Of a stretch of 64,000 nt of DNA, positions 38,100-46,357 are shown piece after piece (position 1 is the first letter of the stretch; every line of letters starts with the position of its first letter). The translations under genes were made by a program, and so were the position numbers. This stretch comes from Bacillus sp. (in: firmicutes). Its GTDB lineage: Bacteria > Bacillota > Bacilli > Bacillales > Bacillaceae_J. Below the pieces are notes generated by a model, which did no database searches, was not told where the DNA came from, and was given only the letters and a program-made list of their open reading frames with translations. Location of the stretch: contig DUSF01000048.1 of assembly GCA_012842745.1 (NCBI GenBank), positions 1 through 64,000 on the forward strand, given 5' to 3'.

Positions 38100-38345
38100 T
38101 TAATCATCTGAGGTCATGATGTCAAAAACATCAATCGCAACCATATCAATATTATCAAATTGATATGTTTTCGGTTTTTCACCAGGCTGATATACTTCTA
38201 ATTCAAACATTTTCGTATGGTCAAAATACTTGACACTACACTTTTTTTCTCCATTCTTTTCAAAAAAACGTTGTTTCGGTTCGACACTTTGATCATCTTC
38301 CTGTAGTGTCATCAATCGTTTTAAAATCCCATGAAGTAGTGACAT
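38100..38345 (-). CDS. ykuJ: YkuJ family protein (DUF1797)
   Basis: 81 residues, soluble. Conserved core: QRFFEKNGEKKCSVKYFDHTKMFELEVYQPGE and YQFDNIDMVAIDVFDI. It is the DUF1797/YkuJ family, with a solved structure and no known function. Ribosome site AAAGGGGAAG lies before ATG 38345. The B. subtilis genes ykuK and abbA, normally nearby, are not here. Confidence 0.88.
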   Translation of the reverse strand: MSLLHGILKRLMTLQEDDQSVEPKQRFFEKNGEKKCSVKYFDHTKMFELEVYQPGEKPKTYQFDNIDMVAIDVFDIMTSDD

Positions 38346-38490
38346 ACCACTTCCCCTTTCAGCACATTTTGTTTTAGGATTTGATTCCTAGGTTGTCCAT
38401 TCTTTACTTTTCTATTTTGACAAAAAACATTAGCCTTTACAATCGAAACTATTATCACTTACAATATTTTTTAAAAGGGGGATGAAAAAT

Positions 38491-39453
38491 TTGAACAAAA
38501 ATCCAATAAATTTAGGTCATAATATTTCTTTTTTTGATGTTTTCGACCTTGGCTTAGAAAACCGAACAGGTACATATGTCATCCACGATGAAAAATTAAC
38601 AATCGTCGAAACGAGTGCAAGCCCTTCCATTCCTTATCTTTTAAATGGGCTAAAAAAATTAAAAATAAATCCAGAAGATATTCAATATATCATCGTCACA
38701 CATATACACTTGGATCATGCTGGTGGCGCAGGTCTTTTACTAAAGGATTGCCCTAATGCCAAAGTCGTTGTCCATCCTAGAGGCCATCGCCATTTAATCG
38801 ACCCATCACGTTTAATTGCTGGGGCAAGGGCTGTATATGGTGAGGATTTTGATAGACTGTATGATCCAATTTATCCAATTCCAGAGGATCGCTTAATTGT
38901 GAAAGAAAATGGAGAAACACTTGAGCTTGAAAAGCGGACACTAACCTTCTATGATTCTCCAGGACATGCGAAGCACCATTTTAGCATCCATGATAGCTTA
39001 TCAAACGGCATATTTACTGGAGATACAATTGGTGTTTACTACCAAGATATCGAAGAATTTGATTTCTTTTTACCAACGACATCACCAAATCAATTTGACC
39101 CAGATGAAATGCTAAACTCTTTAAAAATGATTGAGAATTTAAACGTTTCGCAAATTTATTTCGGCCATTTTGGAATGTACAATAATCCTGAACATGTTTA
39201 TGCAGAAATAAGAAAATGGCTGCCAGTTTATGTAGAAGCAGGCAAGGCGGTTTTTACAGAGAATAAATCAAAAACGATTGAGGAATTAACGCCATTAATT
39301 TCTGAAAAGCTCTTTGGCCAAATAAAAGCATATTTAGATGAAATGAATATTCCGAATAATCATAATGTATATACGATTTTAAAAATTGATACTGATATTT
39401 GTGCGATGGGGTTAGCGGATTATTTTATTAGGCAAGAAAAACAAAAAGGGTAA
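38491..39453 (+). CDS. Metallo-beta-lactamase fold hydrolase
   Basis: About 320 residues. The zinc motif THIHLDHAGG (HxHxDH) and later metal residues in DSPGHAKHHFSI, FTGDTIG and YFGHFGMY are present. The long helical C-terminus is seen in glyoxalase II/lactonase-like MBL proteins of Bacilli; the substrate is unknown. The TTG at 38491 is preferred since AAAAGGGGG ends 9 nt upstream. The ATG at 38482 directly abuts that site. Confidence 0.82.
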   Translation: MNKNPINLGHNISFFDVFDLGLENRTGTYVIHDEKLTIVETSASPSIPYLLNGLKKLKINPEDIQYIIVTHIHLDHAGGAGLLLKDCPNAKVVVHPRGHRHLIDPSRLIAGARAVYGEDFDRLYDPIYPIPEDRLIVKENGETLELEKRTLTFYDSPGHAKHHFSIHDSLSNGIFTGDTIGVYYQDIEEFDFFLPTTSPNQFDPDEMLNSLKMIENLNVSQIYFGHFGMYNNPEHVYAEIRKWLPVYVEAGKAVFTENKSKTIEELTPLISEKLFGQIKAYLDEMNIPNNHNVYTILKIDTDICAMGLADYFIRQEKQKG

Positions 39454-39459
39454 GTAGCA

Positions 39460-39485
39460 AAAGAGGCTGGCACATCAGCCTCTTT
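39460..39485. terminator. Bidirectional terminator, MBL gene / DUF3993 gene
   Basis: AAAGAGGCTG-GCACAT-CAGCCTCTTT is a perfect 10-bp stem between convergent genes. Confidence 0.88.
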
Positions 39486-39978
39486 ATTGTAAACTTGGCT
39501 TTTCTTCACTAATATCGTAATCACTTATTTTCCAGCCGTCCTTTGTTTTTGTCATCATAATCGTTTCATAATGCGGCTTTTCCCATGTAACTGGGCCATC
39601 TAACTGGGGTAGAAAATATTCATAAACGATAATTTTATTATGATCGGTCATAATTTTTGTATTCGTATCATATGAATACATTGGGATAAAGAAAGCGAAC
39701 GAATCCGTACCATAGAGGATCAATCCTTCAGGCTCGATAAAAATATGTTCATCCGTAAAAAGCTTTTGGTAATCCTTTGTGAAATACGGAGCAAGAACAG
39801 CACCTACTTCTTTTTCGGTGCGAAACTCATCACCTAAGCTAACCTGAGCTTTTAAAGCATCCTCTAAAAATTGAAATATTTCATTTCTTGACATCGAAAT
39901 ATTTTCTGCTTGAATAAAATGAACTTGTCCGATTAAAAGGAGTAAAAGAAGTGCCCATATTTTGCTATTTACCTTCAT
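39484..39978 (-). CDS. Secreted DUF3993-type protein
   Basis: 164 residues with a cleavable signal peptide (IWALLLLLLIGQVHFIQA, about residues 7-24) and no lipobox Cys. The mature part (VLAPYFTKDYQKLFTDEHIF, LYGTDSFAFFIPMYSYDTNTK, a YETIMMTKTKDGWKISDYD end) matches my recollection of the Bacillus DUF3993 family, small exported proteins of unknown role with an NTF2-like look. ATG 39978 follows AAAGGGTGG. Confidence 0.65.
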   Translation of the reverse strand: MKVNSKIWALLLLLLIGQVHFIQAENISMSRNEIFQFLEDALKAQVSLGDEFRTEKEVGAVLAPYFTKDYQKLFTDEHIFIEPEGLILYGTDSFAFFIPMYSYDTNTKIMTDHNKIIVYEYFLPQLDGPVTWEKPHYETIMMTKTKDGWKISDYDISEEKPSLQ

Positions 39979-40002
39979 GAAACCACCCTTTCAAAAAAAG
40001 TG

Positions 40003-40018
40003 CCCCTACTAATAGGGG
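40003..40018 (-). terminator. Short terminator after the zinc-ribbon gene
   Basis: CCCCTA-CTAA-TAGGGG; on the minus strand it is followed by CACTTTTTTTGAAAGG. It lies between the 47-aa gene and the DUF3993 gene. Confidence 0.65.
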
Positions 40019-40025
40019 GATGAAT

Positions 40026-40169
40026 TTATTCATATCTAAAGTCAGCACCTGTAGTCCCTTTCTGAATATTAATTTCAATTGGAACAACATGTGCCTCCTC
40101 CTTGCAAATAGGACAACACATGAAGCTTTGCATAATATTGCAACATTTTTTACATGTATATCTCATCAT
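40026..40169 (-). CDS. 47-aa Cys-rich zinc-ribbon protein
   Basis: 47 residues beginning MMRYTCKKCCNIMQSFMCCP and continuing ICKEEAHVVPIEINI. Cysteines 6, 9, 10, 18, 19 and 22 form two CxxC-type knuckles that could hold zinc. GGAGG lies 8 nt before the start at 40169 and a terminator follows, so this looks like a real monocistronic gene although it is short. No named family is recognised. The C-terminal half is uncharged and could be a short beta hairpin. Confidence 0.65.
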   Translation of the reverse strand: MMRYTCKKCCNIMQSFMCCPICKEEAHVVPIEINIQKGTTGADFRYE

Positions 40170-40307
40170 GAACACATCCTCCAGGTGTTAATTGTATATT
40201 GTAAATTTTATCAATCTATAGGCTTTGATAGAATTGTTTTCGTTCGTAAAATACCCCTACGATTAGACAGTTATTTATGCGGTATTTCGCCATGAATATG
40301 AAGTAAA

Positions 40308-40346
40308 AAAACACGAAATTTGCCATTATGGGCAAATTTCGTGTTT
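40308..40346 (-). terminator. Intrinsic terminator after ykuI
   Basis: ACACGAAATTTGCC and GGCAAATTTCGTGT form a perfect 14-bp stem. On the minus strand it is followed by TTTTTTTACTTC. It touches the ykuI stop codon. Confidence 0.88.
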
Positions 40347-41557
40347 TAGAGGAGATTTTCTTGCTCAAAAAGAAAATTATAAGAAAGATCAATAAAAATA
40401 TACAATTGTTCAGATAATGGAAATGAAAATGTCCGTGTAACTTCACCTGTTTCAATGTCACTATATAAATCTGATAAAATCCCTCGTTTTTCATAATTCA
40501 TTCTGACAATGTTTTCTAAAAAGTATGGGCGCCAGCTCCAATTTTTATTTTTATATTCTGCTTGTAAAGTCCATTCGTTGTCATTATTTTTATGGAGATT
40601 AGCTGATTGTTGAAAACCTTCGCCATCACAAATATAGATGCGAAAGCTTTCCTCCGAAAATTCATGGGACACATAGTATAAGATTTGATCATAATCCTTT
40701 GTCTTGAGTTTCGTGTTTAATTGGTTCATCCGCATTGTAAGCTCATTACATATTTCATACTGGGCCGATAACTTCCGTTTTTCATGGGAAATAAAGCCTT
40801 GAAATTCATTCTTAAGTAGATTTTTTCGGTGTTCTTTATCAAACAATTTTTCAGATGGCCTTGCTAAATAATAGCCTTGAAAATAGCGGCCTCCATTGCG
40901 CCATGCATATTGTAACTGAAAGAGCATTTCAATATCTTCATAGAGAAGCACAGAGCCCACTTTTCTTGCCAGTAATGATAAGGAATATAAAATGTCTGAA
41001 TAAGATTGTGCCGTTGTTGCTTGCCTTAATAAAGAAATATCTACTTTTAAAATATCTGGATTTAATAACCGTAAGCGATCAAGATTGCTGCCTACTTTGC
41101 CGACATTATCAATTGCTATTTTAATACCGTATGTACGTAAATATGTTAACACATGGTTCAATTGTTCAATATCACCTCGAAAATTATGTTCTGTAATTTC
41201 AAGAACAATCCGCTTTAAATCAAGTCCTTTCTCTTTAAAAAATAATAATAATTCTAAAAGCGATTCCCCACGGTCAAACATTAATAAATTTGGATTACGG
41301 TTAATAAAAATCATTATTTCCTCAAGTTTATAAACTTCATTAAGCGCTTTCTTCGTTAAAAAATCATCGATTTCAATTCTATACTCATCTGGAACAGATT
41401 CATCATCAAAAAAAGAACCAATACTGCGGAAATCTTGTTCCACTTTCATCCTTCCAAGAATTTCATACCCAATAATCTCTTGGTCATCTGCACTGAAAAT
41501 TGGTTGATAGAAGGGCATTATTGATTCTTTGTTCGTTAAAATCTCCAACGGATCCAT
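40346..41557 (-). CDS. ykuI: EAL-domain protein YkuI (c-di-GMP related)
   Basis: 403 residues. An N-terminal EAL domain (about 1-245) is followed by a PAS-like C-terminal domain. EAL signature variants: YEILGRM for EALxR, INRNPNLL, LEITEHN, IDNVGKVGSN where active enzymes have DDFGxG, and LKVD. B. subtilis YkuI has the same layout and binds c-di-GMP, but no phosphodiesterase activity has been shown. A receptor role is therefore as likely as hydrolysis. ATG 41557 follows GGGGGTGGG. Confidence 0.9.
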   Translation of the reverse strand: MDPLEILTNKESIMPFYQPIFSADDQEIIGYEILGRMKVEQDFRSIGSFFDDESVPDEYRIEIDDFLTKKALNEVYKLEEIMIFINRNPNLLMFDRGESLLELLLFFKEKGLDLKRIVLEITEHNFRGDIEQLNHVLTYLRTYGIKIAIDNVGKVGSNLDRLRLLNPDILKVDISLLRQATTAQSYSDILYSLSLLARKVGSVLLYEDIEMLFQLQYAWRNGGRYFQGYYLARPSEKLFDKEHRKNLLKNEFQGFISHEKRKLSAQYEICNELTMRMNQLNTKLKTKDYDQILYYVSHEFSEESFRIYICDGEGFQQSANLHKNNDNEWTLQAEYKNKNWSWRPYFLENIVRMNYEKRGILSDLYSDIETGEVTRTFSFPLSEQLYIFIDLSYNFLFEQENLL

Positions 41558-41650
41558 TCGTCCCACCCCCGGGCTTCCTCGTCTATATTATCTCATCTGT
41601 TGTTATTTTAACATAATTATACGAATGATAAGTTGTTTTGAAAAGAAAAA

Positions 41651-41692
41651 GGGACAGCTCCACAATAAAAACTTATCGTGGTAGTCTGACCC
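41651..41692 (-). terminator. Intrinsic terminator after the aminotransferase gene
   Basis: On the minus strand GGGTCAG...CCAC...GTGG...CTGTCCC is an interrupted stem followed by TTTTTCTTTT. Confidence 0.7.
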
Positions 41693-41702
41693 CATTCAAA
41701 CT

Positions 41703-42881
41703 CTATTCATTTTCACGAATAAAACGATTTGCAGCCTCTAAAGCTGCCCCTGATATAAAATGATAGCCTTGTTCACGAAGTACATCTTCAAGAGCAGCTA
41801 ACGCGTATGTTACATTTTCTTGACGTGCATTATAACCCATTAAACCTATACGCCAAATTTTACCTTTTAAATCACCTAAACCGCCGCCAATTTCTAAACC
41901 ATATTTTTGAAGCAGGCGCTTGCGAACATCAACATCTGGAACATTGTTAGGAATGCGAACAGCTGTTAGTTGATGAAGGCGATGTTCTTCCTTTACTAAA
42001 AGCTCTAATCCCATCGCTTCTAAACCTGCATGAAGTGCACCACCATATAATGCATGACGCTTGAAGACATTTTCCAATCCTTCATTTACAATTAGACGCA
42101 ATGCCTCACGTAAAGAGTAGACCATTGAAATTGGTGCGGTATGATGATAAAAACGTTCTTCGCTCCAATAATTTTGAATCATCGAAAGATCTAAATACCA
42201 GCTTTGCACCTTGTTCTTACGTTTAGCTAAAACATCAACGGCGCGCTGACTTAATGTTACAGGTGCAAGTCCTGGAGGTGCACTAAGACATTTTTGTGTA
42301 CCACTATAAGCTGCATCGATATCATATTCATCAATTTTTGTTGGAATCCCACCAATTGATGTAACCATATCACAAACAAAAAGCGAATTATAACGATGGA
42401 CAATTTCACTTAATTGTTGCAATGGCTGGCGCACACCAGTAGATGTTTCGGAATGGACAACGGCAACAAGCTTCACATTTTCATGCTGTTTAAGTGCTTC
42501 TTCAACCTTTTCAGGCTCGATTATATCCCCCCATGCACCATCTACTTGAATAACTTCTGCTCCACATCTTGAAGCAACATCAACCATTCTTTGTCCGAAT
42601 AAGCCGTTAACACCGATGATGACCTTATCTCCTGGCTCCACTAAATTAACAAATAACGTTTCCATCCCAGCGCTTCCTGTGCCAGACATAGCTAATGTTA
42701 CTTTATTTTTTGTCTGATAGACTTGCCTTAATAAATCCATTGTTTCATTCATAATTTCTAGGAAAGCAGGGTCAAGATGACCTAGTAGCGGTGTTGCCAT
42801 CGATTGAAGTACACTTGGATGAACATCACTAGGCCCAGGTCCCATTAAAATTCTTCGTGGTGCATTTAATTCTTTATACAA
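41703..42881 (-). CDS. Class V aminotransferase (alanine-glyoxylate / serine-pyruvate type)
   Basis: 392 residues, PLP fold type I. RILMGPGPSDVHPSVLQSM at the N-terminus, LAMSGTGSAGMET, VVHSETSTGV, the PLP-Asp in FVCDMVTSIGG and the PLP-Lys in YSGTQKCLSAPPG (about residue 190), then the C-terminal IWRIGLMGYNA. The family includes alanine-glyoxylate aminotransferase and the B. subtilis purine-degradation enzyme PucG. No purine genes are nearby, so the substrate stays open. The start is TTG 42881, 8-9 nt after GGAGG. Confidence 0.85.
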   Translation of the reverse strand: MYKELNAPRRILMGPGPSDVHPSVLQSMATPLLGHLDPAFLEIMNETMDLLRQVYQTKNKVTLAMSGTGSAGMETLFVNLVEPGDKVIIGVNGLFGQRMVDVASRCGAEVIQVDGAWGDIIEPEKVEEALKQHENVKLVAVVHSETSTGVRQPLQQLSEIVHRYNSLFVCDMVTSIGGIPTKIDEYDIDAAYSGTQKCLSAPPGLAPVTLSQRAVDVLAKRKNKVQSWYLDLSMIQNYWSEERFYHHTAPISMVYSLREALRLIVNEGLENVFKRHALYGGALHAGLEAMGLELLVKEEHRLHQLTAVRIPNNVPDVDVRKRLLQKYGLEIGGGLGDLKGKIWRIGLMGYNARQENVTYALAALEDVLREQGYHFISGAALEAANRFIRENE

Positions 42882-42993
42882 TATAATCATCCTCCAATAT
42901 TTCGACATAATCTATTTTCCATATTACAACTAAAAACTGCTGTAGTAAATTAAAAAATATCTATTGCAAATTGCCTTCTTTAACTTTTAAAAT

Positions 42994-43021
42994 TTGTACA
43001 TCGAAAAAGTCATGTTATAAT
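42994..43021 (+). promoter_or_regulatory. Candidate sigma-A promoter of ykuE
   Basis: TTGTAC at 42994-42999 and a perfect TATAAT at 43016-43021 are separated by 16 nt, about 58 nt upstream of the ykuE start. Confidence 0.45.
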
Positions 43022-43079
43022 GAAGATTATGTGACATTTTTTCTAAGAAGTTTATTATGAAGTAGATAGGTTGATCTGT

Positions 43080-43949
43080 ATGAAAATAGAAAGTACAAAA
43101 ATGACGAGGAGATCATTTTTAAAACAAATTTATAAGCTTAGCCTCGGGGCAATTTTTACCTTAACAATGGGCTTAGGATATGCACGCTACATAGAACCAA
43201 AACAGCTTAAAATCACAAAACACGAATTACAATCAACAAAAATTCCTGCAAGTTTTGATGGAATGAAAATCGTTTTATTTAGTGATATCCATCTTGGCTT
43301 CAATTACACAGTTGAACAATTCTCCGATCTTATCAATCTTATCAATGAAATGGCAGCTGATATGATCCTTTTCACTGGCGATTTAATGGATGCACCTAAT
43401 AAATTTAAAGAAATCGGCCAAGTCACCCAATTATTAAAAGAGCTACACGCCCCTTTAGGGAAATATTCCATTTATGGGAACCATGACCATGGCGGCTATG
43501 GCTCGGAAATTATTAAAATGATAATGAAAGAAGCGGACTTTGAACTGCTCATCAACCAACATAAAAAAATTTATAATAAAACGAATGATTATATTTATGT
43601 TTGTGGCCTTGATGATGGGCTGTTAGGAAAACCAAATCCTGAAAAAGCATTACAAGCTGTTAAGCCTGAGATATTTTCCATACTTCTCGCACATCAACCG
43701 GATTTAGTGGAAACGATTCAAGGCTTCCCTGTTGATGTCCAGCTTTCAGGCCATAGCCATGGCGGCCAAATTCAGTTGCCTTTTTTTGGACCACTATTTA
43801 CTCCTGCTGGGGCAACAAGTTATGTTGAAGGTTTTTATCAAGTGGGATCTACACAGCTGTATGTTAATAGAGGAATCGGCACAACAAGAATTCCGTTTCG
43901 CTTCCTTTGCCCGCCGGAATTGACCATATTTACACTGAAAGCTATTTAA
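43080..43949 (+). CDS. ykuE: Metallophosphoesterase YkuE with Tat signal
   Basis: 289 residues. The N-terminus carries a twin-arginine signal (MTRRSFLK, Arg10-Arg11, then a hydrophobic stretch). The calcineurin-like phosphoesterase motifs are FSDIHLG, FTGDLMD, YGNHDHGG, LLAHQPD and LSGHSHGGQ, all intact. B. subtilis YkuE is a Tat-exported metal-binding phosphoesterase associated with the cell wall. The start is ATG 43080 with AGATAGG upstream. A very large palindrome follows the stop codon. Confidence 0.93.
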   Translation: MKIESTKMTRRSFLKQIYKLSLGAIFTLTMGLGYARYIEPKQLKITKHELQSTKIPASFDGMKIVLFSDIHLGFNYTVEQFSDLINLINEMAADMILFTGDLMDAPNKFKEIGQVTQLLKELHAPLGKYSIYGNHDHGGYGSEIIKMIMKEADFELLINQHKKIYNKTNDYIYVCGLDDGLLGKPNPEKALQAVKPEIFSILLAHQPDLVETIQGFPVDVQLSGHSHGGQIQLPFFGPLFTPAGATSYVEGFYQVGSTQLYVNRGIGTTRIPFRFLCPPELTIFTLKAI

Positions 43950-43972
43950 GACAAACGGGATACAAAAGTGTT

Positions 43973-44219
43973 TGTTGCATACAAAAATATTCCATAAGAC
44001 GATTATTGCGACCGAGTTTGATTGGACACAGCTTGAAACTGATGGTTAGTTACAACCTTCAAGTCTCTAAGCGGAAAAAACACGAATGCAGTCTCACTTC
44101 TTTGAGTTGCCCAGATGTTGCATTCGTGTCCGCTTAGAGACTTATAATATATCGAATCATTGTAGTGTCCAATCACTTTAGGAAGCAATAATCGGCTGAT
44201 GGAATATATTGATACAACA
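43973..44219. repeat. 247-bp nested imperfect palindrome (MITE-like or giant terminator)
   Basis: Successive arm pairs nest in order. TGTTGCATAC pairs with GATACAACA; ATTCCAT (43989-43995) with ATGGAAT (44199-44205); CGATTATTGC (44000-44009) with GCAATAATCG (44185-44194); GATTGGACAC (44020-44029) with GTGTCCAATC (44165-44174). Then AAGTCTCTAAGCGG (44061-44074) pairs with CCGCTTAGAGACTT (44130-44143), and ACACGAATGCA (44080-44090) with TGCATTCGTGT (44119-44129). It fills the gap between convergent ykuE and ppk and has no credible ORF. It could be a miniature inverted-repeat element, two inverted IS ends, or a composite terminator. Confidence 0.75.
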
Positions 44220-44242
44220 TAAATCAATATGACCTATATAGA

Positions 44243-46357
44243 TTATTCCTCATCATCTTCTACATTGTACGCCATCTCGTATAATAGCGTCTGGCTGTTA
44301 ATCACCTCTTCATTCAGAAGCCTTTCTACATAATGATAAGTCCCATCTTCATCCATTTCGCGTGCTTTGACATTATCAGAATTCGTAATCGTCAAGATTT
44401 TTTTTACTCTTCTTTTTATTCCATCATCAAGGAGAGGAAATAATATTTCAACACGCCTTACCATATTTCTAGTCATCATATCAGCGGAAGAGAGAAAAAT
44501 TTTCTCCGCACCATTATGATAAAAATAATAAATACGGCTATGCTCTAAAAAACGCCCAATTACACTTCGAACCCGAATATTTTCGCTGACCCCACTGACA
44601 CGAGCCTTTAAGCAGCAAATACCGCGCACAATTAAATCGATTTTTACACCAGCAATCGATGCCTCATATAGCTTCATAATTAATTCTTTATCTGTTAAAG
44701 AATTCATTTTAAGAATCATTTTTCCGTTGTTATATTTTTTGTGAAATTTAATTTCATCTTCAATGAGCCCGATTAAATCTTTGCGAATATCAAAAGGTGA
44801 AACAGATAAGTAATGGTAATGCGGTTTTTCTGTATAACCGCTCAAAAAATTAAAAAAATTAGTAGCATCAATGCCAATTTCTTTATTTGCCGTAAATAAG
44901 CCCAAATCTGTATATATTTTAGCGGTAACATCATTATAATTGCCAGTGCCAAGATGGACAAAGCGCTCAATCTTTTGATTTCTTTTCCGTACGACTAACG
45001 TAATCTTGCTATGTGTTTTTAAGTGATTCATCCCATAAATAACATGGCAGCCCGCTTTTTCAAGTTCTTTTGCCCAATGGACATTTTTTTCTTCATCAAA
45101 GCGTGCCTTTAACTCCACTAACACGGTGACTTGCTTGCCATTTCCGGCCGCTCTTTTTAATGATTCAATAATCGGAGAATCGCCGCTAACACGGTAAAGC
45201 GTTTGCTTAATTGCTAACACATCTGGGTCATCAGCAGCCTGTGAGATGAAATCGACAACTGCCTCAAACGATTCATACGGGTGATGCAATAGAATATCTT
45301 TTTTTATTATTGCCCCAAAAATATCGTCTTCTCCAATTAAATCTAATGGAGGCTGCGGAATTAAAGCTTGATAAGATAAATGTTCTTTTTTTGCGGTAAT
45401 CTCTTTGTAAAAGCTAAATAAAAATGTAAAATCCAAAGGACCGTTCAGATAATAAATATCCTTTTCATGAATTTCAAGGACATTGGTTAAAAACTTCAAA
45501 ATCTTACGATCTATCGAATCTTCACAAACCTCTAAACGTACAGCAGCCCCCCACTTCCTTTTTTTTAACTCTTTTTCAATTTCCATTAGAAGGTCGCGGG
45601 CACCTTCTTCATGAATCGTCATATCAGCATTTCTAGTAATTCTAAATGTAGAGATTAAATTTACAAAAAAGCCTTTGAAAAGCTTGTGAATAAAATGGCT
45701 GATTATATTTTCAAGCATGACATATAATTGTGATCCATCATAGGAAGGAATCCTAATAAATCGTTCCAACACAGCGGGCACTTGAACAAGGGCAAATTTT
45801 TCTTGATGGCGTTCTTCTTCCTCTAACGGATCGGTAAGCATAATGGCTAGGTTAATACTTTTATTAGCGAGAATTGGAAATGGACGGTACGCATCAATCG
45901 CCATTGGCGTTAATACTGGGAAAATTTGCTCATCAAACAACTTTTCTAAATAAGCATGCTGCTCAGCTGTTACCTCATTCATTTTTCGAATGAAAATATT
46001 TTCTTTTTCTAAGAGCGGCAATAGTTCTTCTTTGTAGGTGCTATATTGCAAATCAACAATTTGGTGGTTTTTCTTTGAAATCGCTGATAGCTGCTTTTTC
46101 GGAGTTAATCCTGATTTGTTTTCAGGTTTATTAAATCCAGCCTTCACTTGATCTTTTAGCCCAGCAACACGAACCATAAAAAATTCATCCAAATTCGAGC
46201 TGAAAATTGCTAAAAACTTCAACCTTTCTCCAAGCGGATTTGTTTCATCCATTGCCTCCTGTAGAACTCTTTCGTTAAATGCTAGCCAGCTCAGCTCACG
46301 GTTATTGTAAAAATGCGGATGCCCTAAATCAATTTGTTTACTTTCCACTGCATTCAT
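44243..46357 (-). CDS. ppk: Polyphosphate kinase
   Basis: 704 residues, PPK1 type. Domains in order: N (NRELSWLAFNERVLQEA), H (head), C1 and C2. The phospho-His region is MNHLKTHSKI, with the Arg-rich KQTLYRVSGDSPI and the phospholipase D-like LGTGNYND. It reversibly polymerises the ATP gamma-phosphate into polyphosphate at the membrane. Its start overlaps the ppx stop by 4 nt (ATGA), indicating coupled translation. Confidence 0.95.
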   Translation of the reverse strand: MNAVESKQIDLGHPHFYNNRELSWLAFNERVLQEAMDETNPLGERLKFLAIFSSNLDEFFMVRVAGLKDQVKAGFNKPENKSGLTPKKQLSAISKKNHQIVDLQYSTYKEELLPLLEKENIFIRKMNEVTAEQHAYLEKLFDEQIFPVLTPMAIDAYRPFPILANKSINLAIMLTDPLEEEERHQEKFALVQVPAVLERFIRIPSYDGSQLYVMLENIISHFIHKLFKGFFVNLISTFRITRNADMTIHEEGARDLLMEIEKELKKRKWGAAVRLEVCEDSIDRKILKFLTNVLEIHEKDIYYLNGPLDFTFLFSFYKEITAKKEHLSYQALIPQPPLDLIGEDDIFGAIIKKDILLHHPYESFEAVVDFISQAADDPDVLAIKQTLYRVSGDSPIIESLKRAAGNGKQVTVLVELKARFDEEKNVHWAKELEKAGCHVIYGMNHLKTHSKITLVVRKRNQKIERFVHLGTGNYNDVTAKIYTDLGLFTANKEIGIDATNFFNFLSGYTEKPHYHYLSVSPFDIRKDLIGLIEDEIKFHKKYNNGKMILKMNSLTDKELIMKLYEASIAGVKIDLIVRGICCLKARVSGVSENIRVRSVIGRFLEHSRIYYFYHNGAEKIFLSSADMMTRNMVRRVEILFPLLDDGIKRRVKKILTITNSDNVKAREMDEDGTYHYVERLLNEEVINSQTLLYEMAYNVEDDEE

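Noticed and set aside
40216..40494. 92-aa minus-strand ORF overlapping the end of ykuI
   Set aside because: Out of frame with ykuI and overlapping its terminator; a shadow.
44003..44227. 74-aa ORF on the minus strand
   Set aside because: It lies wholly in the 247-bp palindrome and its composition follows from the repeat arms; no ribosome site.
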